The notes below the pieces were generated by a model. That model was not told the origin of the DNA. It saw nothing but the letters and a program-made list of their open reading frames with translations, and searched no databases. 64,000 nt of DNA from NCBI GenBank assembly GCA_905221605.1, contig CAJNDS010002557.1:1126132-1190131 (forward strand). The letters are read 5' to 3'. The stretch's first letter is position 1; each line of letters opens with the position of its first letter. Below, piece after piece: positions 12,120 through 22,242 of this stretch. The stretch comes from Symbiodinium natans (taxonomy: Eukaryota > Sar > Dinophyceae > Suessiales > Symbiodiniaceae). The translations under genes were made by a program, and so were the position numbers.

Positions 12120-12198
12120 AAACTATTCGAACTATTCGAACTATTCGAAACTATTCAAACTATTCGAACCCCCTTGGTTCGAATAGTTCGAATAGTTT
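12120..12198. repeat. Asymmetric fold-back of TTCGAATAG 9-mers
   Basis: A long CTATTCGAA-type left arm (12120-12168), loop CCCCCTTGG, and a short 21-base right arm (12178-12198) where the 87-bp array begins. It looks like a palindrome whose right arm is cut by the array. Confidence 0.9.
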
Positions 12199-13320
12199 CC
12201 TACCCGTTCCCGTTTTGCGTGGCATTTGCAGGACTTTTTCAGGGCGCCAAGGGGATCCCGGCAAATTTCGACCCGCAAATGTTGTTCCTACCCGTTCCCG
12301 TTTTGTGTGGTATTTGCAGGACTTTTGCAGGGCGCCAAGGGGATCCCGGCAAATTTCGACCTGCAAAGTTGTTCCTACCTGTTCCCGTTTTGTGCGGTAC
12401 TTGAAGAACTTTTCCAGGGTGCCAAGGGGATCCCGGCAAATTTCGACCCGCAAAGTTGTTCCTACCCGTTCCCGTTTTGTGTGTTATTTGCGGGACTTTT
12501 GCAGGGCGCCAAGGGGATCCCGGCAAATTTCGACCCGCCAAGTTGTTCCTACCCGTTCCCGTTTTGTGTGGTATTTGCAGGACTTTTTCAGGGTGCCAAG
12601 GGGATCCCGGCAAATTTCGACCCGCAAAGTTGTTCCTACCCGTTCCCGTTTTGTGTGTTATTTGCGGGACTTTTGCAGGGCGCCAAGGGGATCCCGGCAA
12701 ATTTCGACCCGCAAAGTTGTTCCTACCCGTTCCCGTGTTGCGTGGTATTTGCGGGACTTTTGCAGGGTGCCAAGGGGATCCCGGCAAATTTCGACCCGCA
12801 AAGTTGTTCCTACCCGTTCCCGTTTCGTGTGGTATTTGCGGGACTTTTGCAGGGTGCCAAGGGGATCCCGGCAAATTTCGACCTACAAAGTTATTCCTAC
12901 CCGTTCCCGTTTTGTGTGTTATTTGCGGGACTTTTGCAGGGTGCCAAGGGGATCCCGGCAAATTTCGACCCGCCAAGTTGTTCCTACCCGTTCTCGTTTT
13001 GTGTGGTATTTGCGAGACTTTTGCAGGGTGCCAAGGGGATCCCGGCAAATTTCGACCCGCAAATGTTGTTCCTACCCGTTCCCGTTTTGCGTGGTATTTG
13101 CGGGACTCTTCCATGGTGCCAAGGGGATCCCGGCAAATTTTGACCCGCAAAGTTGTTCCTACCCGTTCCCGTTTTGTGTGGTATTTGCGGGACTCTTCCA
13201 TGGTGCCAAGGGGACCCCGGCAAATTTCGACCCGCAAAGTTGTTCCTACCCGTTCCCGTTTTGTGCGGTATTTGCGGGACTTTTGCAGGGTGCCAAGGGG
13301 ATTCCGGCAAATTTTGACCT
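12199..13320 (+). repeat. 87-bp minisatellite, ~13 copies
   Basis: Unit boxes in order: CCTACCCGTTCCCGTTTTG, GGTATTTGCGGGACTTTTGCAG, GGTGCCAAGGGGATCCC, GGCAAATTTCGACCCGCAAAG. Period is 87 bp, 88 where CAAATG replaces CAAAG. Because 87 is divisible by three and the unit has few stops, long open frames appear on both strands in several phases. That is a property of the repeat and not evidence of a gene. Confidence 0.93.
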
Positions 13321-13382
13321 TTGGGGGCCCCAGGCCGGCGCGAACCCCCCTTCCTCCCAAACTGGTCTCCCCGGGGACCCCC

Positions 13383-14395
13383 CAAACTATTCGAACTATT
13401 CGAACTATTCGAAACTATTCGAACTATTCGAACCCCCCTGGTTCGAATAGTTCGAATAGTTCGAATAGTTTGGGGCACCAGCCCTCGCCCCCAAAATATT
13501 CGAACTATCCGAACCCCCCTGGTTCGAATAGTTCGAATAGTTTGGGGTACCAGGCCGGGCCCCCAAACTATTCGAACTATTCGAACCCCCCTGGTTCGAA
13601 TAGTTCGAACAGTTCGAATAGTTTGGGGCACCAGGCCGGGCCCCCAAACTATTCGAACTGTTCGAACCCCTCTGGTTCGAATAGTTCGAATAGTTTCGAA
13701 TAGTTCGAATAGTTCGAATAGTTTGGGGGCCCGGCCTGGGGCCCTCACACTATTCGAACTATTCGAACCCCCCTTTCTCCCAAACTGGTCTCCCCGGGGA
13801 CGCCCCAAACTATTCGAACTATTCGAACCCCCCTGGTTCGAATAGTTCGAATAGTTCGAATAGTTTGGGGCACCAGCCCTCGCCCCCAAACTATTCGAAC
13901 TATTCGAACCCCCCTGGTTCGAATAATTCGAATAGTTCGAATAGTTCGAATAGTTTGGGGGCCCCAGGCCGGGCCCCCAAACCATTCAAACTATGCGAAC
14001 CCCCCTTCCTCCCAAACTGGTCTCCCCGGGCAACCCCCAAACTATTCGAACTATGCGAACTATTCGAAACTATTCGAACTATTCGAACCCCCCTGGTTCG
14101 AATAGTTCGAATAGTTCGAATAGTTTGGGGCACCAGCCCTCGCCCCCAAACTATTCGAACTATTCGAACCCCCCTGGTTCGAATAGTTCGAATAGTTCGA
14201 ATAGTTCGAATAGTTTGGGCCTCCAGGCCGGGCCCCCAAACTATTCGAACTATTCGAACCCCCCTGGTTCGAATAGTTCGAATAGTTTCGAATAGTTCGA
14301 ATAGTTCGAATAGTTTGGGGGCCCCAGTCCGGACCCCAAACCATTCAAACTATTCGAACCCCCATTTGAATGTTCAGAAAAGACGCATGGTCACA
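13383..14395. repeat. Array of fold-back units built on TTCGAATAG
   Basis: About eight modules of the form (CTATTCGAA)n, CCCCCCTGG, (TTCGAATAG)n, TTTGGGG, separated by GC-rich spacers (for example CACCAGCCCTCGCCCCC and GGCCGGGCCC). Each module can form a hairpin with arms of 2-5 nine-mers. Open frames rich in IRT/VRI or YSN/SNS repeats are translations of the 9-mer and are not genes. Confidence 0.95.
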
Positions 14396-14434
14396 TAATA
14401 CAGGAAGGTTCCTCGTACATATATGGGTACCCTG

Positions 14435-14530
14435 TGGGATGCTCCCCTTATACTAACAGTCCTTCATAGGGATCCCAGTACCCTATTATCATCTCTATTA
14501 AGAACTGCTAGTATAAGGGGGAACATCCCA
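14435..14530. mobile_element. MITE-like fold-back element, family A
   Basis: 96-bp element with long imperfect terminal inverted repeats: left TGGGATGCTCCCCTTATACT, right end reading back as TGGGATGTTCCCCCTTATAC. The pairing continues inward through AACAGTCCTT and AAGAACTGC. A second copy lies at 53938-54036 and a half copy at 26403-26431. No internal coding capacity. Confidence 0.85.
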
Positions 14531-14679
14531 ACCCCAAACCCTAAACCCTAAGCCCTAAGCCCTAAAGGGTCCATACTAAGGGACCATGTAACTACCCTTA
14601 GACTTTGGGTCCACCAAACCCAAGATGTGAGCCCCGAGGAGCCTATAGGGTGAAGGAGACACCTCCTACATCAACACCC

Positions 14680-14975
14680 TAAACCCTAAACCGGAACCCT
14701 AAACCCCAAACCCCAAACCCTAAACCCTAAACCAAAAACGTGTGGCAGATCCTGGTTGGGGCATAGCTCAGACACCAAAAGTAGGGCTCGGCAATCATCG
14801 CCGAGCCCTTCTGGAAGTCTCTGGGAGGGGAACGTGCCTTTCTGCTCAAGACGAGCGTCATGGTGGGGTGAAAGCGAGCTGCCTTGCCACGGTTTAGGGT
14901 TTAGGGTTTAGGGTTTGGGGTTAGGGTTTGGGGTTTCGGGGTTACAGTAGGGGTTAGGGGTTAGGGTTTAGAGTT
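14680..14975. repeat. Oppositely oriented telomere-like tracts around a spacer
   Basis: CCCTAAA/CCCCAAA units at 14680-14740 and TTTAGGG/TTTGGGG units at 14893-14970 flank a 150-bp non-repetitive spacer. The spacer contains a perfect 9-bp hairpin, GGGCTCGGC/GCCGAGCCC with a 7-base loop (14784-14808). Confidence 0.85.
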
Positions 14976-15087
14976 TCTATGCACCACGCTAGTAACACAG
15001 GGAAGATCTTGACCCTGTCCAGCTCAATCCTGAGCCAGAGAGCCTTCAAGCACACGCAGGAGCCTCAGCAATTACCATTAGGCCCTA

Positions 15088-15166
15088 CAATCCCCATAAT
15101 CAACCCTATAAAGGGCCTTTTTAAGGGGTTATGGGGCATAGTAGCCCGTCCTGGTACCCAATGCTG
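15088..15166 (+). mobile_element. Dispersed short repeat, family F
   Basis: About 75 bp beginning ATCCCCATAATCAACCCTAT, then AAAGGGCCTTTTTAAGGGG, then CATAGTAGCCCGTCCTGGTA. It is present in reverse orientation at 62822-62903. It contains palindromic boxes and no coding capacity. Confidence 0.75.
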
Positions 15167-16061
15167 CCCCTTAGCCGTGCTTAGACAAGACCCATTCTAC
15201 TTAAGTAGGCCCCTAAACCCTAAATTCCCCCCGAACCCCTATAATCGGCACCCATACCTGGGGTGGCGAATCACGTCTTAGGAATCAAAGTCGAGCTCCT
15301 GGCAGATCTCGGCCCGAGGGGAAGACAGGATTGTCTGATTTCAAGCTCTGCTCGCCAGAGGAGGACCTGTCTTGGCAGCATGGATGGGTATACGCACCTT
15401 GGCGAAACATTGCTGCGCCAGCAAGTACATAGGCGATAGCCGATAGCCCTAATCCAGTAGGTTTGAGGGTTGAGGTATTCGGGTAAATGGGCCGAGGGCT
15501 CACAGAGTGACCAGGTACCGATTCACCTTCATTGACTTCAAGGACGCACCGGCCGACAATCGCGTGCGCGCGAGCAGCTGCCCAGCTTCCCCGACTCGGC
15601 GTTCCAGGCCACAAGACGCGGTGGTGCCGAGACCAGCAGGTAAGACCGAAAGCCCTAAACCCCAAGCCTGGTCGTGCAAAACCCACAGCAAATCTCCTGA
15701 ATTTGACCTCATCATTTCCGGGATCCTCTCTGAGAACTGGGTTTGAGTTGCCAGGGTTTAGGGGAAAAAGGCACTAAGTTCGAAGGGCTTCTTGGGTTGA
15801 CAGCTTCACCCAGACTTGCGCACTTCCGAATTTCGTTAGTTCCTTGCTATGGGGGATCAGGGATAGGTTTGGCGTCGGCTCGCATGGCTTGATTCATGAT
15901 TGCTTGGGGACGGGGGGAGGGCAGAGGGGGGGAGGGGAAGAGAGAGAGAGAGAGAGAAACAGAGACGGAGAAAGAGACAAGGACATGGAGAGAACGATGT
16001 CAGCCCCCAGAGACCTCCATAAGCCGAGGCGGCGGAGAACAGTGACATGGACGACTACATG

Positions 16062-16520
16062 CGCTCTTTGGTGCAGCGGCGCAGGGTCTTCCCCCTCCCT
16101 CCTCACCTCACAGCGCGATGGCCGCAGCAGTGACCTGGACTGGGCCTTCCCAGAACCGAGGTTAAAGTGCACTAGGCCAGTTAAGGGGGGGACCCCGCAA
16201 TGTACCTATTTCTATCCCATACATTCTTGTGTGGAGCACGCTGCAACGCGACTTTTGTTTGGAAGTCTCTGCGGCTGCCATGATGCGAGTGTCAAGATTC
16301 CGAAGACTTAGGACAGGAGGCTTTACGGTGTTTCGGAAGTTTCGGAAGAAGTTAGACTCGTCCATGGCTCATACGACTCGGTCCGTTCTGCAATATAACG
16401 ACCGCGTATACGGCAGCTGTAGCGGCCCTTCGTTCCCGTTTTGCTGTTTGTTACGGCTGGGATGCGGCGCACATCGACTGCGTCAATGAAGTTGATGTGC
16501 TTTTCCGGCACGCGTCCCAG
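16062..16520 (+). repeat. ~420-460 bp direct repeat, copy 1
   Basis: Copy 1 of a duplicated non-telomeric segment; copy 2 is 17038-17458. Shared boxes include GGTGCAGCGGCGCAGGGTCTT, TCACAGCGCGATGGCCGCAG, TGGCTGCCATGATGCGAGTG and CATCGACTGCGTCAATGAAG. The copies are roughly 90% alike, with one 40-50 bp difference near 16137. Neither copy keeps one frame throughout, and I do not recognise a product. Confidence 0.85.
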
Positions 16521-16632
16521 GCGGTGTCAGCCCGATGTTTCCTTGGCTTTAGGGGTATAGAGTTTCAAGGTCCCTCTTGGCCCCTTCTACATTTCGGCAC
16601 AAGCTGCCAGCACAACTCTGGCTCTTGCAGTG

Positions 16633-16708
16633 TGTGCCCTAACCCCTAACCCCTAACCCCTAACCCCTAAACCCTAAACCCTAAACCCTAAACCCTAAAC
16701 CCTAAACC
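16633..16708 (-). repeat. Telomere-like tract (CCCCTAA then CCCTAAA)
   Basis: Four CCCCTAA units grade into about eight CCCTAAA units between the two 420-460 bp repeats. No terminal structure is present, so this is an interstitial tract. Confidence 0.95.
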
Positions 16709-16813
16709 TTGATGGAGTTCCAGAGTTTAGGGGCCCTAAACCTTGTTCTGGATCCCTGAGTCGCTGGCTCGACGTTCACGGCGTTCACGGAGTTCTAGAG
16801 TTTCTTTTTTTTG

Positions 16814-16815
<2 letters not shown>

Positions 16816-16846
<31 letters not shown>
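16816..16846 (+). repeat. Poly(G) tract, 31 G
   Basis: An uninterrupted run of G directly followed by degenerate TTAGGGC/TAGGGTTTCGGG telomere-like sequence. Its length is likely unreliable in the assembly. Confidence 0.95.
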
Positions 16847-16849
<3 letters not shown>

Positions 16850-17037
16850 GGGCGTAGGGTTTCGGGCTTAGGGTTGTTCGTGATTTAGGAGCGGCAGAGT
16901 TTTGCTTTCTGGGGAGGGATTCAGGGGCCACAGAGGATCCTGGGGAAGATTGAAATCCATAGGCGGGGCTTATAGGGACAGAAGTCCGAGATCTTGCGCG
17001 ACTCAGGGTTTGCACAATACGGCTCACAGAGTTTTGG

Positions 17038-17458
17038 TCGTCTTTGGTGCAGCGGCGCAGGGTCTTGCCCCTCCCTCCTCACCTCACAGCGCGACGGCCG
17101 CAGCAGTGACCGAGCTAAGTGCATTTAGGTCAGAACCCCGCAAGGTACATCCTTGTGTGGAGCACGCCGCAACGCGACTTTTTTGGAAGTCTCTGTGGCT
17201 GCCATGATGCGAGTGTCAAGATTCCGAGGACTTAGGACAGGAGGCTTTACGGTGTTTCGGGAGTTTCGGAAGAAGTTAGACTCGTCCATGGCTCATACGT
17301 TTCGGTCCGTGCTGTAACGGCCGCGTATACGGCTGGCAGCTGTAGCGGCCCTTCGTTCCCGTTTTGCCGCTTGTTTCGGCCGGGATGCGACGCACATCGA
17401 CTGCGTCAATGAAGTAGTTGATGTGCTGTTTCCGGCATGCGTCCCAGCCCGTGCCTTG
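17038..17458 (+). repeat. ~420-460 bp direct repeat, copy 2
   Basis: Second copy of 16062-16520, ending at the shared GCGTCCCAG box. The segments beyond differ. Confidence 0.85.
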
Positions 17459-18174
17459 GTTTATTTGCGCGTCTGGAAAAAAACACCCCGAACAAGCTTC
17501 GGAAGAAAGAAAAGCAAGGACGCATGAAGAATAGTGTGGCAGGGGCAGCGATTTTGGCATGTCGCCTCCTAAACCCTAAACCCTAGTTTTTGTTTTTGTT
17601 TGGGGGGGTATAGGGTTTAGGACCGATAGAGGATGTGTTGTGTGGTTTCAGGGGCCACGGAGAATTTTTTTGTGGGGTCGATGGCCATGGATGAGGACCG
17701 AATCCGAGATCTTTGCGACTCAGGTTTTTGCACAACACAACTCATAGAGTTCTGATCTGTTCTGATCGTCCATCTCGGTGGCAAAGTCAGCTGTGGCGAC
17801 TATCGCCCCAAGCTCGATGAAGGAGTTCGTCCCTCAGCACTCAAAGTTCCACCCGAAGAAGCCCTATACCCCAATCCCTCTAAACCTACCCAAAGGCTCC
17901 CATGTTACTGGAATCCCCTATAACTAACCCGAAAGGAACTCCATTGGAGCCTTTAGGTAAACCCTATAAACCCTAAACCCTAGACCCGAAACCAGTCTTC
18001 ACGTCAGGCTCGCGGTCCTCGCTTGAACAATCGGACACTAAAGTGTTTAGGGGTTCGGGTTTATGATATAGGGGTCGGCATAATTACAGATAGCATTCCC
18101 TTATGGTCCCTGTATAGTTACACTATAGCAACACCCCAACACCCTATTCGAATTATTCAGGCCCCTATATTGGT

Positions 18175-18247
18175 GTTTAGGGTTTAGGGTTTAGGGTTTA
18201 TAGGGTTTAGGGTTTAGGGTGTGGGGTTTAGGGTTTAGGGTTTAGGG
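18175..18247 (+). repeat. Telomere-like tract (TTTAGGG)n
   Basis: About ten TTTAGGG units with TATAGGG and TGTGGGG variants. The 17.5-18.2 kb stretch before it holds scattered single units and no gene that I can support. Confidence 0.95.
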
Positions 18248-18539
18248 AACTCCAACCTGAGCCCAAAAAGCTGTGTGTTTAGGCGGCGGCTTGATTGTTT
18301 ACGACCTGCGCTTCCTTCGACCCTGGAAAAATTGGAAGGCCAGGGGGGGGCTTAGGAGGCTTATCGGGTGTTTGTTTTTGTCGGGCTGAGTGTTCGAAGG
18401 GTTTTACGGTTCAGGTTTTGGGCTCCGTGCTGAGTTTAGGGGGTTTGCAAGTAAATGTTCTGAAGGGCGGGGGAAATGAAGGGGGGGGGGGGGGGGGGAA
18501 TGGTGGTGGGGGGAAGGGAGGGGGATTTGCGTGGGATAA

Positions 18540-19010
18540 GACTAAATAAATGAGTAAATACTATATATATATATATATATGTATTTGTAAAAGTTTATAA
18601 GTTTATACATATTGTTGATTGGTGACGTATATGTATACAAAGTAATATATGAGTGATGAGAGAGTGTATATATATATATAGTAGGTTAGTCTTTTTGGTG
18701 CCGTCCCCTGGGTCCGGGTCATGGCCCTGTTCGTTAGTTTCCTTCGTTTGTGTAAATGGAAAGCCCTCTTGTAAAGATTTACTTGTTTCTTCATAACCAT
18801 GGTGGCATAGTGGAGCCTCTATTATCTTTGCTTCTTGTCGCACTGCAGAGGACAATCCTCTTCACCTCTTCCCAGCGTTGTTGAAAGAAAGCCCCATCTA
18901 AAAGGCCCCATCTAAAAGGACAGATTCACGAAACCTCCGTTGGCTTTACTTCTTTTAGTATTGCAGAACGACTATCCTCTTCACCTCCTCCAAATATTTC
19001 AAAAAGGCCC
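18540..19010. other. AT-rich spacer and degenerate ~110-bp tandem repeat
   Basis: (TA)n runs occur at 18561-18580 and near 18668. From about 18845 a unit containing TGCAGA, ATCCTCTTCACCTC, then GGCCCCATCTAAAAGG and CACGAAA occurs twice in degenerate form. No gene recognised. Confidence 0.6.
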
Positions 19011-19199
19011 CATTCTAGCGAGCAAGCCACGAAAGAATGCCCAAGCATGCCCTTTCGTTGAGAATAGCCTTTTTTTCGAGAGACTTGCATACTTCTGTTG
19101 CACAGAACCTAGCGCGAACCTTGTTTTGTGGTACGCATACGGCGGACCAAGCGTGGTGGCATCTGCATCTGCCCTGTGCATTGTGGTTTCTTGCAGACT

Positions 19200-20380
19200 T
19201 CTGGCCAGCATTAGGGGTCAGGGTTAGGGTGGGGGGGTTGGGTTTCGGGTGCAAGGCGCCTACTTACCCAAAAGCCCTCTCAAGGTGAAACAAGCAGGCC
19301 CAGAAAAAACAAACTTGCTTCAGACCAGCCTTCCAGGTCTCCACTGGGGCCGGGATTCTGTCCATGAGGCCGGGACACTAGACACCCAACACTAAACCCC
19401 AAGCCCCAAGCCCTAAACCCCCCAGAACCTAAACTCTAAGCTACGGGGCTTTGGTGCGGTTTTCGGTGGGCCCAAGAGTTCCCGAAACCCTCATTGCAAT
19501 CCCTAATCCCCAAGCCAAAAAAAGAACAAAAAGCCCGAAACCTGCACGGTCGGCAGCTTGAACTGAAACCCAGAGCACAGCCCTATTAACAAAAGAGCAG
19601 TTGGGGCAGGGTTTCGGGGTTTGACCCAGGGCAATTTCAGGAGGGTAGTTTTCTCAGTACTGAGGGTTCAGGGGAAATCAGAGTTAAGGTTGGGGTTTAG
19701 GGTTTCGGGGCTCAGTGCAGAGTTTAGGGTTGAAGACTTATAGGGTGTCAAGCCACAGACAGAAGGCCGGCGGACTTTGCTTCGTCGCCTGGTGTCTTTG
19801 CAGTGTTCACCTCAGACCGCGGAAGTAGAGTTGGGGGATGTGGGGGTTTAGGGTTTAGGGTTTAGGGTTGAGGGTTATTCAGGACTCTGGTGTTCCCTTT
19901 CTGGTGGAGGAACCGCCTACTGCACTCAGCCAACTTGTCACATTGCAAGCTGATCACGAAGAGCCACAGTACAGTTTACAAGCTGCCAACGCATGAAAAG
20001 TCTTGCTTGGGCTGAGGTGTACTCAGCCGGTTAAGGAAACAGCTGAACATCTGAGCTTATTTGGTTTTGGGTTCAGGGTTGAGGGTTTAGGGTGTAGGGT
20101 TTAGGGCTTGGTTTAGAGGGTCTAAGGTTTAAGGTTAAAGGTTTTGGGTTTAGAATTTGGGGGTTTCACCTGCAACTCGCTTCCACTGCGGGCCTGGACT
20201 GGTTGAGGTGTTGTCTCTAGCTTTAACATATCCCATGTTCCCCAGGCACCGCTTCGTATCATGAGCCCTGCACACTCAACACTAAACCCTAAATCCCAAG
20301 CCCTGAACCCCTAAATCCTAAACCCTACACCCTAAATCCTAAAACCCAAATCCTAAGCCCTAACCCTAAGCCTTCTCCCA
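19200..20380. other. Mixed degenerate telomere-like units, no gene supported
   Basis: Scattered TTTAGGG, TTCAGGG, CCCTAAA and CCCCAAG units in both orientations, separated by 50-150 bp of unique sequence. Possible small exons may lie here, but none has convincing boundaries and frame. Confidence 0.5.
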
Positions 20381-20382
20381 AG

Positions 20383-20488
20383 CTTCACCAGTAAGGCCAT
20401 CGGGTCGAAAATGAACGAGGTGGCACTCTACGATGTGACGAACGGCTCGAAAGCTCAGCCGACCCCAACTCACCACATGTTCACCTGA
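20383..20488 (+). CDS. Candidate terminal exon, product unknown
   Basis: The pyrimidine-rich acceptor CCTTCTCCCAAG is followed by an open frame of 34 residues ending in TGA at 20486-20488. It includes SKAIGSKMNEVALYDVTNG and ends HHMFT. GC-rich third positions and mixed residue composition argue for real coding sequence. Upstream lies a CCCTAAA-type tract, so the preceding intron would be telomere-like. No family recognised. Confidence 0.5.
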
Positions 20489-20897
20489 ATTGGTTTGTCC
20501 CCGAACCCTAAGACCTGAACCTGAAACCCTAAACCCTCAAACCCCGGTAACTTGAAATTATTCAAGAGTCATAAACACGAAACTTCTCGAAGATTTCCTC
20601 GAAACTTCTCCCGAACCTGAACCTTGAAAAAATTCGACCCTGACCTCCTTCAACACCCTGAACCCTGCACCCTAAGCTGCCTCAAAGCCCCCCTTCACTC
20701 CTACTCCTGTGAGCTTAGACTCCTCAAGCCCTAAACTCCTTCCAGTCCACCATGGCTAGGCAGGACATTGCGGCATTTTACATTTTCCTGCCCAAACCCT
20801 GAACCATATACCCTAAAAGCCCTAAACCCGAAGCCTTAAACCCTGAACCCTAAACCCTACCCTAAGGCCCCGAAACCCTATTGGGACTACTTTTCAG

Positions 20898-21002
20898 ATG
20901 GTGAGGCAGCATGGCGGTTTCTACAGTGCTGCGCGGCTTGATGTTTTCTGGGGATCTATCGAGGCTCCCCGCAACAAGCTTGCTGAATCCCTGCTGCCCT
21001 AA
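20898..21002 (+). CDS. Candidate exon, product unknown
   Basis: The acceptor TACTTTTCAG is followed by an open frame containing VRQHGGFYSAARLDVFWGS and ending AESLLP. The in-frame TAA at 21000-21002 is formed at the join with the following telomere-like tract (CCCTAAGGTTTAGGG), where CTAAG|GTTTAG also offers a donor. It could be a terminal exon or an exon damaged at its 3' edge by repeat insertion. An ATG is the first codon after the acceptor. Confidence 0.35.
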   Translation: MVRQHGGFYSAARLDVFWGSIEAPRNKLAESLLP

Positions 21003-21075
21003 GGTTTAGGGTTTAGGGTTTAGGGTTTAGGGTTTAGTGTTTTTAGGTTTAAGTTCAGGTTTAGGGTTTAGGGTA
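21003..21075 (+). repeat. Telomere-like tract (TTTAGGG)n
   Basis: About nine units with a degenerate middle. It separates two exon-like segments. Confidence 0.95.
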
Positions 21076-21091
21076 CCATATACACCCTAAG

Positions 21092-21422
21092 CCCATCGAC
21101 GGCTACATCAGCCTCTTGGTCGGCGTGTTCATTGTTCTGACTCCCTACAAGTCCATCAACGAGCTGGGCCGCTGGAAAGCTGTGTCCATTCTAGGTTGAG
21201 AGAAAAAAACCTAAACCCTAAAATCCCGAAACCCCAAAACCCTAAAGCCCTAAAACCCTGAATCCCTAAATCCCGAAACCCCTAAAGCCCTAAAGCCCTA
21301 AAGCCCCAAAGCTCTGAAACCCTAAAACCCTAAAACCCTAAACCCTAAAGTCCCCATGCTCAGGTTCCTGCCTGACCCTCTTCCTCACGGACCCAGTGGG
21401 CGAGAAGCCGAAAGAGGCCTAA
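21092..21422 (+). CDS. Two candidate exons of a membrane protein C-terminus, telomere-like intron
   Basis: Exon a is 21092-21194 (acceptor CACCCTAAG, donor CTAG|GTTGAG). It reads PIDGYISLLVGVFIVLTPYK, then SINELGRWKAVSIL, with a hydrophobic stretch that could span a membrane. Exon b is 21364-21422 (acceptor CCATGCTCAG). It reads SCLTLFLTDPVGEKPKEA and stops at TAA. The split codon G|GT is restored on joining, so phases agree, and a second hydrophobic run forms over the junction. The intron (21195-21363, 169 bp) is nearly all CCCTAAA/CCCTAAAA-type units. Family not recognised. Both splice sites are canonical. Confidence 0.6.
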
Positions 21423-21640
21423 AGAGGGGAGCCGGCGATAGGCATGTGCTGTAGAGTTCAGGGTTTTGGGTAGGGCTTGGGGCTTCTGGTTTAGGGTTTA
21501 GGGCTAGGGTTAGGGCTTAGGGTTCAGGGTTTAGGGTTCAGGGTTTAGGGTTTAGGGTGTAGAGTTCAGGGTTCAGGGTTTTGGGTAGGGCTTGGGGCCT
21601 TTTGGTTTAGGGTCAAAGGGTTCAGGGTGTAGGGTTTAGG

Positions 21641-21713
21641 TACTTGAAGGTTCATGGGTACTTGTAAGTAGGGTTATAAGTCCCTTATCTAAGTACCCAT
21701 GTATCTCCAAGTA
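21641..21713. mobile_element. Fold-back element, family D (short copy)
   Basis: 73-bp hairpin. The left end TACTTGAAGGTTCATGGGTA pairs with the right end, which reads back TACTTGGAGATACATGGGTA. It is inserted inside telomere-like sequence (GGGTTTAGG on the left, GAGTTTAGGG on the right). Longer relatives are at 36787-36920 and 52670-52824. Confidence 0.85.
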
Positions 21714-22242
21714 GAGTTTAGGGTTTTGGGTTTTGGGTGTGGGGTTCAGGGATTAGGGTCTATAGGGGTTCAGGGTTTCGGGTTTGGAGGTTAGGGTTTA
21801 ACCTTTCACTGACGTCTCGATGTTTTGTGATTCTCGCCGCCATTTCTTGAAGCATCCAAAGATCCAAGGTCTAAAAGCATTGCATCTACACATCCTACAC
21901 GTCAACCTGGTCCCGTGGCCCTCTTGTCCTTGCAGTCCTAGCTATAAGTGGTAGCAGAGAGGTTCATTTCCGAGCAATGCCTTTTGTGATGTTTCACAAC
22001 TGAGGGGGAGAAGTGTGTATGGAGATGAGGAAAGCTAGAAAGAGACGGAGAGAAAGAGCGGCACAAAGGAAGACATGGACAGAAGCCAATAGTACAGGCA
22101 TTGCAAGTGACATGCTCAGGCAGTATTTGCAGAAGCAGGTGACCTTAGCATGATCTCAGCGCCAGTGGCGTGGCCTTAGGGCCTTCGGGCTTTAGTTGAG
22201 GCTCCTGAGGTTTGAAGGGGGTGGAGTTTGCATCGGGATCCG

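Noticed and set aside
12071-13703. Frames of 300-459 codons on both strands
   Set aside because: Produced by the 87-bp repeat unit being divisible by three; equally open in opposing frames.
13430-14300. GGTTCGAAT resembling a tRNA T-loop, repeated many times
   Set aside because: No acceptor stem or anticodon arm; the sequence is just the loop edge of the 9-mer hairpins.
13321-14398. Frames rich in IRT/VRI/NSS
   Set aside because: Translations of the TTCGAATAG 9-mer array.
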